64,000 nt of DNA from Gemmatimonadota bacterium (GCA_003155795.1 PMEM01000071.1:1-64000), one strand, 5' to 3'. Shown: positions 15,259-24,197, numbered from the stretch's first letter. The notes: generated by a model from the letters alone, not told the origin. Program-made: numbers and translations.

Positions 15259-16374
15259 ATGTCTGACGATTACGGCGACAAAACAGAAGAAGCGACCCCA
15301 AAGAAGCGCCAGGAGGCGCAGGATGAGGGTCGCATTCCCAAGAGCCCCGAGCTTTCAGTGGCGGTGTTGCTCCTTGGAATCGCGTTGATACTTACTGCAG
15401 TAGTGCCGCATGTTGCGAGCCGCTTATTCGCAATCATGGGCGAGGGTCTGGCGTCAGCAGGTGATACGTCTTTTTCCGCGGAAAGTGCAATCAAGACATT
15501 GCAGATGCTAGGATGGCGCACGCTGACGACCATACTTATGGTAGGCGGCTCGATGGCAGCAATTGCACTCGTCATAAATGGCGTGCAGGCACGTGGCGTG
15601 TTCTCGCTCAAACCGATCACGCCCCAGTTCAAGCGGATCAACCCTGCGACGAACATCACGAAACTTGCTGGACCGCAGGCAATCGCCGAGTTGCTCAAAT
15701 CACTCGCGAAGCTCGCAATCGTAGGGTTCGCCATTCATGCTGCACTGGGCAAGGATGCGATCAATGCGATGGTCGTTACTACCCAGCAGTCCCCCATCGC
15801 CTTGCTCCAGGTGATCACGCACTACTCGGTCAAGTTGATTATGACTGCCGGACTCGCGTACCTGGCTCTCGCCCTCGCGGACTATCTGTGGCAGTACTGG
15901 CAGTTCACGAAAGAAATGCGGATGAGCAAGTCGGAGATCAAGCAGGAGTTCAAGAACTCTGAAGGTGATCCTCTACTGAAGCAGCGTATGCGTTCGATCG
16001 GTCGCGCCAACGCACGCAAGCAGATGATGAAGGATGTCGTCCGTGCTGACGTCGTGATCGTGAACCCGACGCAACGCGCCATTGCATTGCAGTACGACCC
16101 ATCGAAGGCCCCGGCGCCGATCGTACTCGCGATGGGCCAGCGCAAGGTTGCGGAACGCATCAAGAAGATCGCGCTGGAAGCCGGCATTCCAATCGTGGAG
16201 AACAGGCCGCTCGCCATCGCGTTGATCAAGCACGCTCGCGTCGGGATGATCATCCCTGTCGAGCTGTATCTCGCAGTCGCAGAAGTACTCGCATTCGTGA
16301 TTCGCCAGCGCAATGAGCGCGGCGCACGCTGGGCATATCGCCCGATCTCGCATCTCGTTGGGGATACTGTCTGA
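15259..16374 (+). CDS. flhB: Flagellar export switch protein FlhB with NPTQ motif
   Basis: FlhB switches the exporter from rod/hook to filament substrates after self-cleavage at an Asn-Pro bond. 371 residues: a cytoplasmic N-terminus (DKTEEATPKKRQEAQDEGRI), four membrane segments, and a cytoplasmic C-domain. The cleavage site N269-P270 is present, but the motif reads NPTQ (Q272) where nearly all FlhB/YscU proteins have NPTH. The flanking VIVNPTQRAIALQYDP is otherwise normal. It overlaps flhA by one base. Confidence 0.96.
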   Translation: MSDDYGDKTEEATPKKRQEAQDEGRIPKSPELSVAVLLLGIALILTAVVPHVASRLFAIMGEGLASAGDTSFSAESAIKTLQMLGWRTLTTILMVGGSMAAIALVINGVQARGVFSLKPITPQFKRINPATNITKLAGPQAIAELLKSLAKLAIVGFAIHAALGKDAINAMVVTTQQSPIALLQVITHYSVKLIMTAGLAYLALALADYLWQYWQFTKEMRMSKSEIKQEFKNSEGDPLLKQRMRSIGRANARKQMMKDVVRADVVIVNPTQRAIALQYDPSKAPAPIVLAMGQRKVAERIKKIALEAGIPIVENRPLAIALIKHARVGMIIPVELYLAVAEVLAFVIRQRNERGARWAYRPISHLVGDTV

Positions 16375-18470
16375 TGGCGGCCGTAGCTGCAAAACCCGTG
16401 GTCTCAACCATCGCCCCAGGCAAAGGCGGCGCGGAAGTTGGACTTGCCATAGCGGTAGTGCTCGTCATCGGCCTGTTGATCATCCCGCTTCCCGGCGTGA
16501 TGCTCGACATGCTGTTGGTAACGAGCATATCGCTATCGCTCGTCGTCCTTCTCTCCGCGCTCTATACTACCAACCCGCTCGAGTTCAGCTCCTTCCCTGG
16601 CTTGCTCCTGCTGCTCACGCTGTTCAGGCTCGCGCTCAACGTCGCCAGCACGCGTCTCATTCTGACACATGGTCAGGCAGGTCACGTCATTCAGGCGTTC
16701 GGCGAATTCGTCATTGGCGGCAATTATGCCGTCGGTTTGGTGCTGTTTCTGATTCTCATTGGAATCAACTTCATCGTCATCACAAAGGGCGCTGGCCGCG
16801 TAGCTGAAGTCGCCGCGCGATTTACACTCGATGCAATGCCCGGCAAGCAGATGGCCATCGACGCCGATCTAAACGCCGGATTGATCGATGAGACCGAAGC
16901 ACGCCGCCGACGCGAAGAGATTTCGCACCAGGCAGACTTCTACGGCGCGATGGACGGATCTTCCAAGTTCGTGAAGGGAGACGCAATTGCTGCGTTGATC
17001 ATCACGTTCATCAATATCATTGGTGGAATATTCATCGGGGTAGTTCAGAAAGGCCTCCCCTTCTCCCAGGCAGTAAGCACGTACACGATCCTCACTGTCG
17101 GTGAAGGACTCGTTTCGCAGATTCCATCGCTTGTCGTTTCTACGGCGGCAGGCATCATGGTAACGCATTCTGCCGGCTCGACCCAGATGGGAACCGTCGT
17201 CGCGTCTCAGATGACAAGGCACCCGCGTGCGATGTGGATCGCCGCCGGCGTGCTTGCGCTGTTCTCCGTCGTGCCGGGTCTGCCGATGCTGCCGTTCCTG
17301 ACGCTCGCCAGTATCCTCGCGCTTCTCGCGCGCGCAGCATCTGTGGCCGAGAAGAAGCGCGCCGCCAGTGCGGTATCAGCTCTCGCCGCACCCAAGGCGG
17401 AGTCGCCGACGTCAACGGATCCAATGCGAGACCTTCTGCAAATCGACCCGATCGAGCTCGAAGTCGGATATGCGTTGATTCCGCTGGTGGACGAACGCCA
17501 GGGCGGCGATCTGCTTGATCGCATCTCGATGCTCCGCAAGCAGGCGGCCGTGGAATTGGGAATTCTGATTCCGCCGGTACGCATTCGCGACGACATCAGA
17601 TTGCCATCCAACGAATACGTCATCAAACTCCGCGGCAGTGAGATGGCTCGCGGTGAGGTCATGCCGCGCTTCCTCATGGCGCTCAACACCGGCTCCGTCA
17701 TATCCCCCATGGAAGGAATTGACGCCGTCGACCCCAGCTTCGGCATGCCGGCTCGATGGATCGCGACAAACCGTCGTGCAGATGCGGAAGCATATGGTTA
17801 CGTCGTGGTCGAACCGTCAACCGTCGTTGCGACGCATCTGATGGAAGTTCTGAAGGCCAATGCTGCTGAACTGCTCGGCCGCCAGGACGTCCAGGAAATG
17901 GTCGAGACGCTCAAGAAGACACATCCGGCGCTGGTCGACGACATCGTTCCATCCAAGATATCGCTCGGTACTCTGCACCGCGTGTTGCAGCGGCTGCTGC
18001 GTGAGCGCATCCCAATTCGCGATCTCGTCACGATTCTCGAGGCACTCGGCGACTCTGCTGATACAACGAAGGATCCAGAAGCGCTCACCGAACACGTCCG
18101 TCGTTCACTCTCGAATGTCATCGCGCGGCTTTACGCTGAGCCGGACGCTTCGGTACGCGGGATTACGATGGGCCCGAGGCTTGAACAGGCGCTCACGGGA
18201 CTCTTTTCCCCGCGCACCGCACAGCCTGGCACATCGCTGCTCAATCCTGATGCGCTTGCGCGGATATTACGCGACCTGAATGACATGTCCCAGGCATACT
18301 CGTCTGAAGGTCGTCCTGTACCACTGGTTACGCCGCCGAGTTTGCGTGTAGGGGTAAGACGGCTTATCGAACCGGTTATGCCGTCGATACCAGTCATCTC
18401 ACTGGCAGAGCTGCCAACTGCGGTAAATCTGCACAGCGTTGGCACGTGGGAGATGGCGCATGCAGCATGA
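16374..18470 (+). CDS. flhA: Flagellar export protein FlhA
   Basis: FlhA forms the nonameric export ring that receives chaperone-substrate complexes and uses the proton motive force. It has 698 residues, the normal length. About eight membrane segments fill the first 320 residues, and the FHIPEP signature region is intact (FPGLLLLLTLFRLALNVAST, then RFTLDAMPGKQMAIDADLNA). The cytoplasmic substrate-docking domain follows. It is overlapped at its 3' end by the flhG-like gene. Confidence 0.97.
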   Translation: MAAVAAKPVVSTIAPGKGGAEVGLAIAVVLVIGLLIIPLPGVMLDMLLVTSISLSLVVLLSALYTTNPLEFSSFPGLLLLLTLFRLALNVASTRLILTHGQAGHVIQAFGEFVIGGNYAVGLVLFLILIGINFIVITKGAGRVAEVAARFTLDAMPGKQMAIDADLNAGLIDETEARRRREEISHQADFYGAMDGSSKFVKGDAIAALIITFINIIGGIFIGVVQKGLPFSQAVSTYTILTVGEGLVSQIPSLVVSTAAGIMVTHSAGSTQMGTVVASQMTRHPRAMWIAAGVLALFSVVPGLPMLPFLTLASILALLARAASVAEKKRAASAVSALAAPKAESPTSTDPMRDLLQIDPIELEVGYALIPLVDERQGGDLLDRISMLRKQAAVELGILIPPVRIRDDIRLPSNEYVIKLRGSEMARGEVMPRFLMALNTGSVISPMEGIDAVDPSFGMPARWIATNRRADAEAYGYVVVEPSTVVATHLMEVLKANAAELLGRQDVQEMVETLKKTHPALVDDIVPSKISLGTLHRVLQRLLRERIPIRDLVTILEALGDSADTTKDPEALTEHVRRSLSNVIARLYAEPDASVRGITMGPRLEQALTGLFSPRTAQPGTSLLNPDALARILRDLNDMSQAYSSEGRPVPLVTPPSLRVGVRRLIEPVMPSIPVISLAELPTAVNLHSVGTWEMAHAA

Positions 18471-19011
18471 TGCGAGCGCGCCACGAATTGTGGTGGCTTC
18501 TGGTATGTCCGGAACGGGCGTGACGACCGTGTGTCAGCACCTGCGAGACGCGGTTCCGGAATTGAACTTCATCGACGCCGGATCCACATGGGTCGGCATC
18601 AGCGAAGCATGTGCGCCAGGATTCGCGCGCATGCTGGTCGTGACTACTCACGACGTACTTGCTGTCACATCGGCATATGCGCTGATCAAATTGTCGCGCG
18701 AGAATTTCACCGATGCGCCCATCGAGGTGCTTGTGACGGCAAGCGAGGAGCGGGCCGGCCTCAAGACGTACGAGAGAATTCAGGTGGCATGCAGCCACTT
18801 TCTTGGCGAAACCGTCGGGTACGCGGGTTCCATACCGGACGATATAGTGGAAAAAGAACCTGGCGAGATGTCAGCGACGCATTCGGACCGCGCAGCATTG
18901 GGCGCAGACGCAGTCGCGGCGCTCCACAATCTCGCGACGCGGTTGGATGAAGAATTGGAAGTGACCGTGCTACGAGGTTCGTGGCGTCACAGTGAGCGGA
19001 GAGCAGTCTAA
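18460..19011 (+). CDS. Degenerate FlhG/MinD-like protein, ATPase motifs lost
   Basis: A 183-residue protein in the place normally held by flhF-flhG (after flhA, before fliA). The P-loop region reads SGMSGTGVTT at residues 14-23, so both the signature lysine (M16) and the ATP-binding lysine (V21) are replaced. FIDAGS follows after only about 16 residues, where FlhG has roughly 90. The next segment (RMLVVTTHDVLAVTSAYALI) closely resembles the FlhG switch region. I read this as a shortened FlhG relative unlikely to hydrolyse ATP. The ATG at 18460 overlaps flhA by 11 bp; the stop overlaps fliA. Confidence 0.7.
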   Translation: MQHDASAPRIVVASGMSGTGVTTVCQHLRDAVPELNFIDAGSTWVGISEACAPGFARMLVVTTHDVLAVTSAYALIKLSRENFTDAPIEVLVTASEERAGLKTYERIQVACSHFLGETVGYAGSIPDDIVEKEPGEMSATHSDRAALGADAVAALHNLATRLDEELEVTVLRGSWRHSERRAV

Positions 19012-19775
19012 TGACAAAAATGGATTTGCAGGTTTGGGCAGACTTTGCTGCCGGCAGTCAGCAGGCCCGGGATAGCCTTCTCGCCGAGCATCTCGGTCTC
19101 GTGCATCACGTAGCGCGACAATTGTCGCGAACGCTTGCCGCGAAAGCTGATGTGGATGAGATGGTCAGCGCCGGAACGATGGGGCTGATGAGCGCGCTTG
19201 ACGGATTCGATCCGTCGCGTGGTCTCGCATTCAGCACTTTTGCCGCGCCTCGCATCCGCGGTGCAATTCTCGACGAGCTGCGCCGGCAGGATCACGTCCC
19301 TCGGTCAGTGCGCCGAAAAGCAAGAGAGCTTTCGAGTGCACGAGAGACGCTACAGAGAATTTTCGGCCGGCCACCTGAGCCGCAGGAAATGGCGGAACAC
19401 CTCGGCGTCGATGTCGCAACACTATGGCGTTGGGAAGCGGATGTCGAGAACTCTGTGCATCTCTCGATCGACCGCCAGCCAGGTGAAGGTGACTCCGGAA
19501 CTGCTGCACCAGCTGAGATGCTAGCTGATGAAACTCACGGCGACATCGAAGAAACCCTGAACCACGAGCAGGAGGTGGTGCTTCTCCGCGAAGCCATCCT
19601 TGCACTCAAGGAGCAGGAGCGCGTGGTGCTATCGCTGTACTACTTCGAAGAGCTGAAGCTCCATGAGATCGCAGCAGTGCTCAAGCTTACCGAGAGCCGG
19701 GTCAGCCAGATCCGATCAAAGGCACTCGGCAAGCTCCGCACAGACCTCGGATCTATGCGCAGTTTCGTGGCCTGA
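19011..19775 (+). CDS. fliA: Flagellar sigma factor FliA (sigma-28)
   Basis: RNA polymerase sigma factor for late flagellar genes. 254 residues with region 2 (LGLVHHVARQLSRTL, then DGFDPSRGLAFSTFAAPRIR), region 3 (VRRKARELSSARETLQRIFG) and region 4 (LKEQERVVLSLYYFEELKLH, LTESRVSQIRSKALGKLR). TAATG coupling joins it to the previous gene, and a terminator follows. No FlgM anti-sigma gene was found. Candidate FliA-type promoters occur at 27129, 56220 and 56320. Confidence 0.96.
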   Translation: MTKMDLQVWADFAAGSQQARDSLLAEHLGLVHHVARQLSRTLAAKADVDEMVSAGTMGLMSALDGFDPSRGLAFSTFAAPRIRGAILDELRRQDHVPRSVRRKARELSSARETLQRIFGRPPEPQEMAEHLGVDVATLWRWEADVENSVHLSIDRQPGEGDSGTAAPAEMLADETHGDIEETLNHEQEVVLLREAILALKEQERVVLSLYYFEELKLHEIAAVLKLTESRVSQIRSKALGKLRTDLGSMRSFVA

Positions 19776-19790
19776 CTACAGCACAAATCG

Positions 19791-19824
19791 AGGGCGGGGA
19801 CCAGGTGGTCTCCGCCCTTTTTTT
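19791..19824 (+). terminator. Rho-independent terminator after fliA
   Basis: A 12-bp stem (AGGGCGGGGACC at 19791-19802 with GGTCTCCGCCCT at 19807-19818, one G-U pair), a 4-base loop and a run of T to 19824. Confidence 0.93.
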
Positions 19825-20055
19825 GTCCACGCTCATCCTCCACACGTCGATTCTTGAGCGCTGGAAGGAACCGCCCTACCAGCTAGGCAGAAATTACCTC
19901 GGCGGCAGAAAATGCCGACCGCATAAGTGGTGTCAAGACGGCTAGCGACATCGTTAAGTGATTGTGATTGAATGAGTTATATGGTTTTTTGAGACATATC
20001 CCATTCTGGTACCGGTGTTGCTAATACCGTCTATGTCAAACCGGAGATTCGACTT
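19825..20055 (+). other. Leader/promoter region of the flgF operon
   Basis: 230 bases with no gene. It must hold the promoter for flgF-csrA, but I could not identify one by consensus. There are two nearby GGA motifs (GCTGGAAGGAACC near 19860), a small hairpin (CGGCAGAAAATGCCG near 19904-19918) and a GGAG ribosome binding site before flgF. GGA-rich leaders can bind CsrA, which is encoded at the end of this operon; that link is speculative. Confidence 0.5.
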
Positions 20056-20781
20056 ATGGGTGCGAGTGTTCGACCGAACGGGATGTCTAGCGCTGCTGCA
20101 GCGCTCCGCTACTGGGAGCGCCGGCAGGAAGTCGCGTCCAACAACCTTGCAAACGTTTCGACCGACGGCTTCAAGGGTCAGAAGGTCTTTGCGCGCATGG
20201 TTGAGGGTGCACTGCCGGCGGCAGACGAGGTCACCGATTTTTCCCAGGGGACGCTGAATACGACCAACAATCCGCGCGATGTTGCGCTCGACGGTGGTGG
20301 GTTCTTTGTCGTCAAGACTCCAAACGGTGAGCGATACACCCGCGGCGGCTCGCTACAGGTGAGCGATTCCGGCAATCTCACCGATGCATCCGGCAACACT
20401 ATTCTCGGTGAGAACGGCCCCATCCGAGTCGCAACACCAGGCCAAACGCAGATCGGCGCTCTCCAGATCAGCCGAGACGGTACAGTCTCTGTGGACAATG
20501 CCGAAGTCGGCCGACTCAGGATAGAAACAATTCCCGAGAAGACCACCCTGAGTGCAGAAGGCAGTGGCCTGTTCATTCCCCCTTCTACACGCAAGAAAGC
20601 AGATCCGGATTTACGAATTGTACGCCAGGGCGCTCTCGAACAAAGCAATGTCACACCAATCAGTGAGATGGTGGACATGATCTCGATTCAGCGCGCCTAC
20701 TCAGCAGTGCAGAAGGCGGTAACCACGCTCGACACAGTGCGTGAGATCGCAACGACCGAACTGGCCCGCCCAGCAACCTAA
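20056..20781 (+). CDS. flgF: Flagellar proximal/distal rod protein FlgF
   Basis: 241 residues, ribosome binding site CCGGAG. Axial-protein motif ERRQEVASNNLANVSTDGFK near the N-terminus; the middle has LDGGGFFVVKTPNGERYTRG; the C-terminus has SNVTPISEMVDMISIQRAYS. It precedes a clear FlgG, so FlgF is the better name of the two paralogues. It opens the third flagellar block. Confidence 0.92.
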   Translation: MGASVRPNGMSSAAAALRYWERRQEVASNNLANVSTDGFKGQKVFARMVEGALPAADEVTDFSQGTLNTTNNPRDVALDGGGFFVVKTPNGERYTRGGSLQVSDSGNLTDASGNTILGENGPIRVATPGQTQIGALQISRDGTVSVDNAEVGRLRIETIPEKTTLSAEGSGLFIPPSTRKKADPDLRIVRQGALEQSNVTPISEMVDMISIQRAYSAVQKAVTTLDTVREIATTELARPAT

Positions 20782-20793
20782 GGAGATTGAATA

Positions 20794-21588
20794 ATGGATC
20801 CCGCACTTCATACAGCAGCAACTGGCATGCAGGCGCAGCAGACGCGCACCGACGTCATCGCCAACAACCTGGCCAACGTAAATACCACTGGCTTCAAGCG
20901 AAGCCGAGCGCACTTTGAAGATCTGCTTTACCAGACACTTCAAGGTCCCGCAACGCTCGGCTCGCGTGACACCGAGCAACTTCCGTCGATCCAGGTCGGC
21001 CTCGGTACCCGCCTCACATCAGTTCAGAGAATTGATTCTCAGGGATCGCTGGAGCAGACGTCGCGTCCACTCGATCTTGCGATCGAGGGTGAAGGCTATT
21101 TCGAGGTCCAGCTGCCGAACGGCAATACCGCGTACACCCGCGATGGAAGCCTTCAGGTATCAGACCAGGGAGTACTCGTTACGAACCAGGGTTATGCGAT
21201 CCAGCCCCCGATCAAGATGCCCAAGGACGCAACATCGATCACCATCTCCGCAACCGGCGTCGTTACCGCCAATGGAGTAACGGGTGCCGCAAATGGAACG
21301 CAGGAACTCGGTCGCATCGAGCTCGCGCGTTTTGCGAATGCGTCCGGCCTCGAATCCCTGGGCCAGAATCTTCTTTCTGCAACTCCGACATCGGGTGATC
21401 CGATTCGCGGAAATCCTACGGAAGACGGTAACGGCAGCATTGCGCAAGGATATCTCGAAACCAGCAACGTGGAGATCGTCACCGAAATGGTTGACATGAT
21501 CACCGCACAACGTGCGTACGAAATCAACTCGAAGGCGATCAAGAACAGTGAAGATATGTCGCAAACCGCCAACTCTCTGATGCGGTAA
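20794..21588 (+). CDS. flgG: Flagellar distal rod protein FlgG
   Basis: 264 residues, preceded by AAGGAGATTGAATA. Nearly textbook FlgG: LHTAATGMQAQQTRTDVIAN, NLANVNTTGFKRSRAHFEDL, and the C-terminal LETSNVEIVTEMVDMITAQR. Builds the distal rod through the P- and L-rings. The stop overlaps the flgA start by one base (TAATG). Confidence 0.97.
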   Translation: MDPALHTAATGMQAQQTRTDVIANNLANVNTTGFKRSRAHFEDLLYQTLQGPATLGSRDTEQLPSIQVGLGTRLTSVQRIDSQGSLEQTSRPLDLAIEGEGYFEVQLPNGNTAYTRDGSLQVSDQGVLVTNQGYAIQPPIKMPKDATSITISATGVVTANGVTGAANGTQELGRIELARFANASGLESLGQNLLSATPTSGDPIRGNPTEDGNGSIAQGYLETSNVEIVTEMVDMITAQRAYEINSKAIKNSEDMSQTANSLMR

Positions 21589-22046
21589 TGATGCTGAAAC
21601 ACAATGCCGCATTCCTCGCTGCTATTATGTGCGTCGTGCACTCAGCGCAGGCACAGTCGCCAAAACCAGTCGCGGGGAAGATCCCAATCGCAGCGCGCGA
21701 CCTCATGCGCGGAACAGTTCTGTCGGCCAGCGACATAAAGTGGTCCGACACAACGCTCACCGACGGGAGTGTTCCCGAAGCTGCAAGCGTTGCTCCAGGA
21801 TGGGTCGCACGCCGGGTGATACGGGAGGGCGAAATACTCCGCGAACCGGGGGTTGCAATGCCGGATCTCGTAAGGGCCGGTGACGCCGTTGACGTCGTCT
21901 ACTCGACGCCAGGCGTCAGTATTCGCGTTCGAGGTACCGCGATCGGCCGCGGGCGCAAGGGAGACGATGTATACGTGAAGCTCGATAACAGACGGCGCCT
22001 GCATGGCATCATCACGGGCCCGAACAGTGTGAGGGTGATACAATGA
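21588..22046 (+). CDS. flgA: P-ring assembly chaperone FlgA
   Basis: A 152-residue exported protein with a signal peptide ending near AQAQS (about residue 25). It has a SAF-type domain (IPIAARDLMRGTVLSASDIK, then RRVIREGEILREP) and a C-terminal beta-domain (DAVDVVYSTPGVSIRVRGTA). It is shorter than enterobacterial FlgA (about 220) because the N-terminal domain is lacking. FlgA guides FlgI polymerisation around the rod, which fits the downstream flgH-flgI. Confidence 0.9.
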   Translation: MMLKHNAAFLAAIMCVVHSAQAQSPKPVAGKIPIAARDLMRGTVLSASDIKWSDTTLTDGSVPEAASVAPGWVARRVIREGEILREPGVAMPDLVRAGDAVDVVYSTPGVSIRVRGTAIGRGRKGDDVYVKLDNRRRLHGIITGPNSVRVIQ

Positions 22047-22750
22047 AGAATCGACCAGCCAGCATGGTCATGGTTGCCGCCGCATTCGTGGCGTTCATGG
22101 GAACGCTTGCAATCTCAGGCGCCCTCGGAGCTCAGGCTGCGCAAGCGACACAACCGCCAGCAGCAACGCGAACCGCCGCAACCCGGCCAGCAGCCGGCGC
22201 AGCGCCTCAGGCCACGCAAACAACTCCGGTTCTGACTTCCACAGCGGTGCCAGGCAGGCAGTCGTGGCTTTCCGACCGTCGCGATTTCCATCTCGGCGAT
22301 ATCGTTACCGTTCTGGTGGATGAATACACGCTCACATCGCTCGACAAGGAAGTGAACGCAACAGAAAATCGGCAGCGGAATCTTGGACTCGGCGTATCAA
22401 CTCCAACCAGCAACAAGACATTCGGCGTCAACTCGAACAACGGCAATCAGTCGCAGAACAGCGGACTTGATGCGAGAACAAATCGCCTGACGACCGACAT
22501 GAGTGCACGAGTTGTAGCGATCGCCCCAAACGGAGTGATGCAGCTAAAGGGTTCCAAGATCATCAAAGTCGAGGAAAGCAAAGTGAACCTCATCCTTACC
22601 GGATGGGTTCGTGTTCAGGACGTGGCCCCCGACAATAGCGTGCAATCGTTTCGCATGGCAGATGCGGACCTCGACTATCAGGCCGAAGGGCCTCTCGGTA
22701 AGGCGAAGAGTGGGATAATAGGTCGGCTAATCGGAGCATTCTGGCCATGA
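22043..22750 (+). CDS. flgH: Flagellar L-ring protein FlgH, no lipobox
   Basis: FlgH forms the outer-membrane bushing of the rod. 235 residues with a signal-peptide-like N-terminus (to about residue 32), then a Pro/Thr/Ala linker and the FlgH domain (DFHLGDIVTVLVDEYT, NLILTGWVRVQDVAPDNSVQ). FlgH is normally a lipoprotein, yet the entire sequence contains no cysteine, so lipidation at a lipobox is impossible. It overlaps flgA and flgI by 4 bp each. Confidence 0.94.
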   Translation: MKNRPASMVMVAAAFVAFMGTLAISGALGAQAAQATQPPAATRTAATRPAAGAAPQATQTTPVLTSTAVPGRQSWLSDRRDFHLGDIVTVLVDEYTLTSLDKEVNATENRQRNLGLGVSTPTSNKTFGVNSNNGNQSQNSGLDARTNRLTTDMSARVVAIAPNGVMQLKGSKIIKVEESKVNLILTGWVRVQDVAPDNSVQSFRMADADLDYQAEGPLGKAKSGIIGRLIGAFWP

Positions 22751-23844
22751 AGCGAAGTCTCGAAGCATTCATCACGACTTTAGGCTGCCTCGCGCTGTTT
22801 GCGTTTCAGGCTGGCGCGCAGTCCGCACGTGTTCGTGACATTACAATAGCCGACGGCTCCATGCCGGTGCGACTGCTCGGCTATGGAATCGTCGTCGGCC
22901 TTGATGGCACCGGAGATCGCGGAGTTGGCGGTAGCCAGGGCGGGCAAACGGTCCAATCCGTTGCGAACCTCTTGCGTCGTTTCGATATTCAGATACCCGC
23001 CGAAGTGTTACGCACACGAAATGCCGCCGCCGTTCTGGTTACAGCGGAAGTGTCGCCGTATCTGCGTCCGGGCGGAAAATTCGACATTACAATCTCGTCT
23101 CTGGGTGATGCTCGTTCGCTTCGCGGTGGTACACTCTGGATGACTCCGCTCGTTACCGATGCAGGAGCCCAATCCGTTGCCACGGCACAAGGTTCGATAG
23201 TGATGAGCGATGGCAACATCAACTCACGCGACTTCAATACTGTCGAAACATCGGGGCGCATTCCGAGTGGCGGATTGCTGGAAGGGTCCGTCACAACCGA
23301 GAGTTATGCCAATTCGTCCCGGCTACTATTGAAAGATCCCGATATCGGAACCGCCACGAAGATCGTTGCGGCCATCAATCAATCGATTGGAGCCAACACA
23401 GCCAAGGTTGAGGATCCCGGTGCAATTGCATTGACACTCCCCACGACGGGCGATCGCGCGGCAACCATTGTTAAAATCCAGGATCTCAAGGTCACACCCG
23501 ATCGTGCGAACAGATTGGTGATCGACGGACGGGATGGGACAGTCGTCGCTGGTGGTGACATAACTGTGGGCGAAGCAGTCGTAAGCCATGGTGGAGTCAC
23601 TCTGACTATTGGCGGCGCTGCAGCCTCTCCGGCCGCATCCGGCGCAGCTGCTACCGGGGCTGGCGCAATTGGCCCGAACGGAAGCGGTGGGGGAAATCAG
23701 GCGGTGCGAGTCGCCACCGGCGCATCCGTACAGGCGGTCGCCTCGGCGCTCCAGGCAGTCCAGACATCGCCCTCCGAAATCGCTGCGATCTTCGAATCGC
23801 TGCGGGAAGTGGGAGCGCTCTCCGCCGAGGTTACCATTCGATGA
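22747..23844 (+). CDS. flgI: Flagellar P-ring protein FlgI
   Basis: 365 residues, signal peptide ending near GAQS (about residue 26). Canonical motifs are RLLGYGIVVGLDGTGDRG, RTRNAAAVLVTAEVSPYLRP and SLGDARSLRGGTLWMTPL. An Ala/Gly-rich insert lies at about residues 290-325. Builds the periplasmic P-ring in the peptidoglycan layer. Overlaps flgH and flgJ by 4 bp. Confidence 0.97.
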   Translation: MKRSLEAFITTLGCLALFAFQAGAQSARVRDITIADGSMPVRLLGYGIVVGLDGTGDRGVGGSQGGQTVQSVANLLRRFDIQIPAEVLRTRNAAAVLVTAEVSPYLRPGGKFDITISSLGDARSLRGGTLWMTPLVTDAGAQSVATAQGSIVMSDGNINSRDFNTVETSGRIPSGGLLEGSVTTESYANSSRLLLKDPDIGTATKIVAAINQSIGANTAKVEDPGAIALTLPTTGDRAATIVKIQDLKVTPDRANRLVIDGRDGTVVAGGDITVGEAVVSHGGVTLTIGGAAASPAASGAAATGAGAIGPNGSGGGNQAVRVATGASVQAVASALQAVQTSPSEIAAIFESLREVGALSAEVTIR

Positions 23845-24197
23845 TAAGGATCGGTGACACTTCTGTGGGTGCGAAAGATCCAGGCGGCGACCCCGCAGCA
23901 GCAGCCCGGGACGCCAAACTGCACAAGGTCTCCCAGCAGTTGGAAGGGGTCTTTGTCCAGCAGATGTACAAATCCATGCGTTCCACCGTTCCAAGCGGTG
24001 GACTCGCCGACGGCGGCGCCGGTGAGGAGATGTTCACCGGCCTCCTAGACGAGCACATCGCCGCCGATACTCCCAAGCAATGGAAGCACGGCTTGAGCGA
24101 ATCGATATATCGGCAGCTCAAGGCAGCTGTCCACGCGCAGGGATCGGCGGTGCCGCCAGAAAGCACCGCATTGATGCCAACCGGCATCGACAAGTGA
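23841..24197 (+). CDS. flgJ: Rod-binding protein FlgJ, rod-binding domain only
   Basis: 118 residues containing only the rod-cap domain (KVSQQLEGVFVQQMYKSMRS, GLADGGAGEEMFTGLLDEH). The C-terminal muramidase domain of gamma-proteobacterial FlgJ is absent, so this protein cannot open peptidoglycan for the rod. Single-domain FlgJ is known from other groups, where a separate hydrolase does that work; the M15 domain in FliK is a candidate here. Confidence 0.92.
   Translation: MIRIGDTSVGAKDPGGDPAAAARDAKLHKVSQQLEGVFVQQMYKSMRSTVPSGGLADGGAGEEMFTGLLDEHIAADTPKQWKHGLSESIYRQLKAAVHAQGSAVPPESTALMPTGIDK

Noticed and set aside
19914-19921. GCCGACCG before flgF as a sigma-28 -10 element
   Set aside because: No TAAAGTTT-like element lies 11 or 12 bases upstream, unlike the three accepted sites.
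19840-20055. Riboswitch (for example c-di-GMP type) in the flgF leader
   Set aside because: Several short stems can be drawn, but none of the conserved c-di-GMP riboswitch sequence elements is present.
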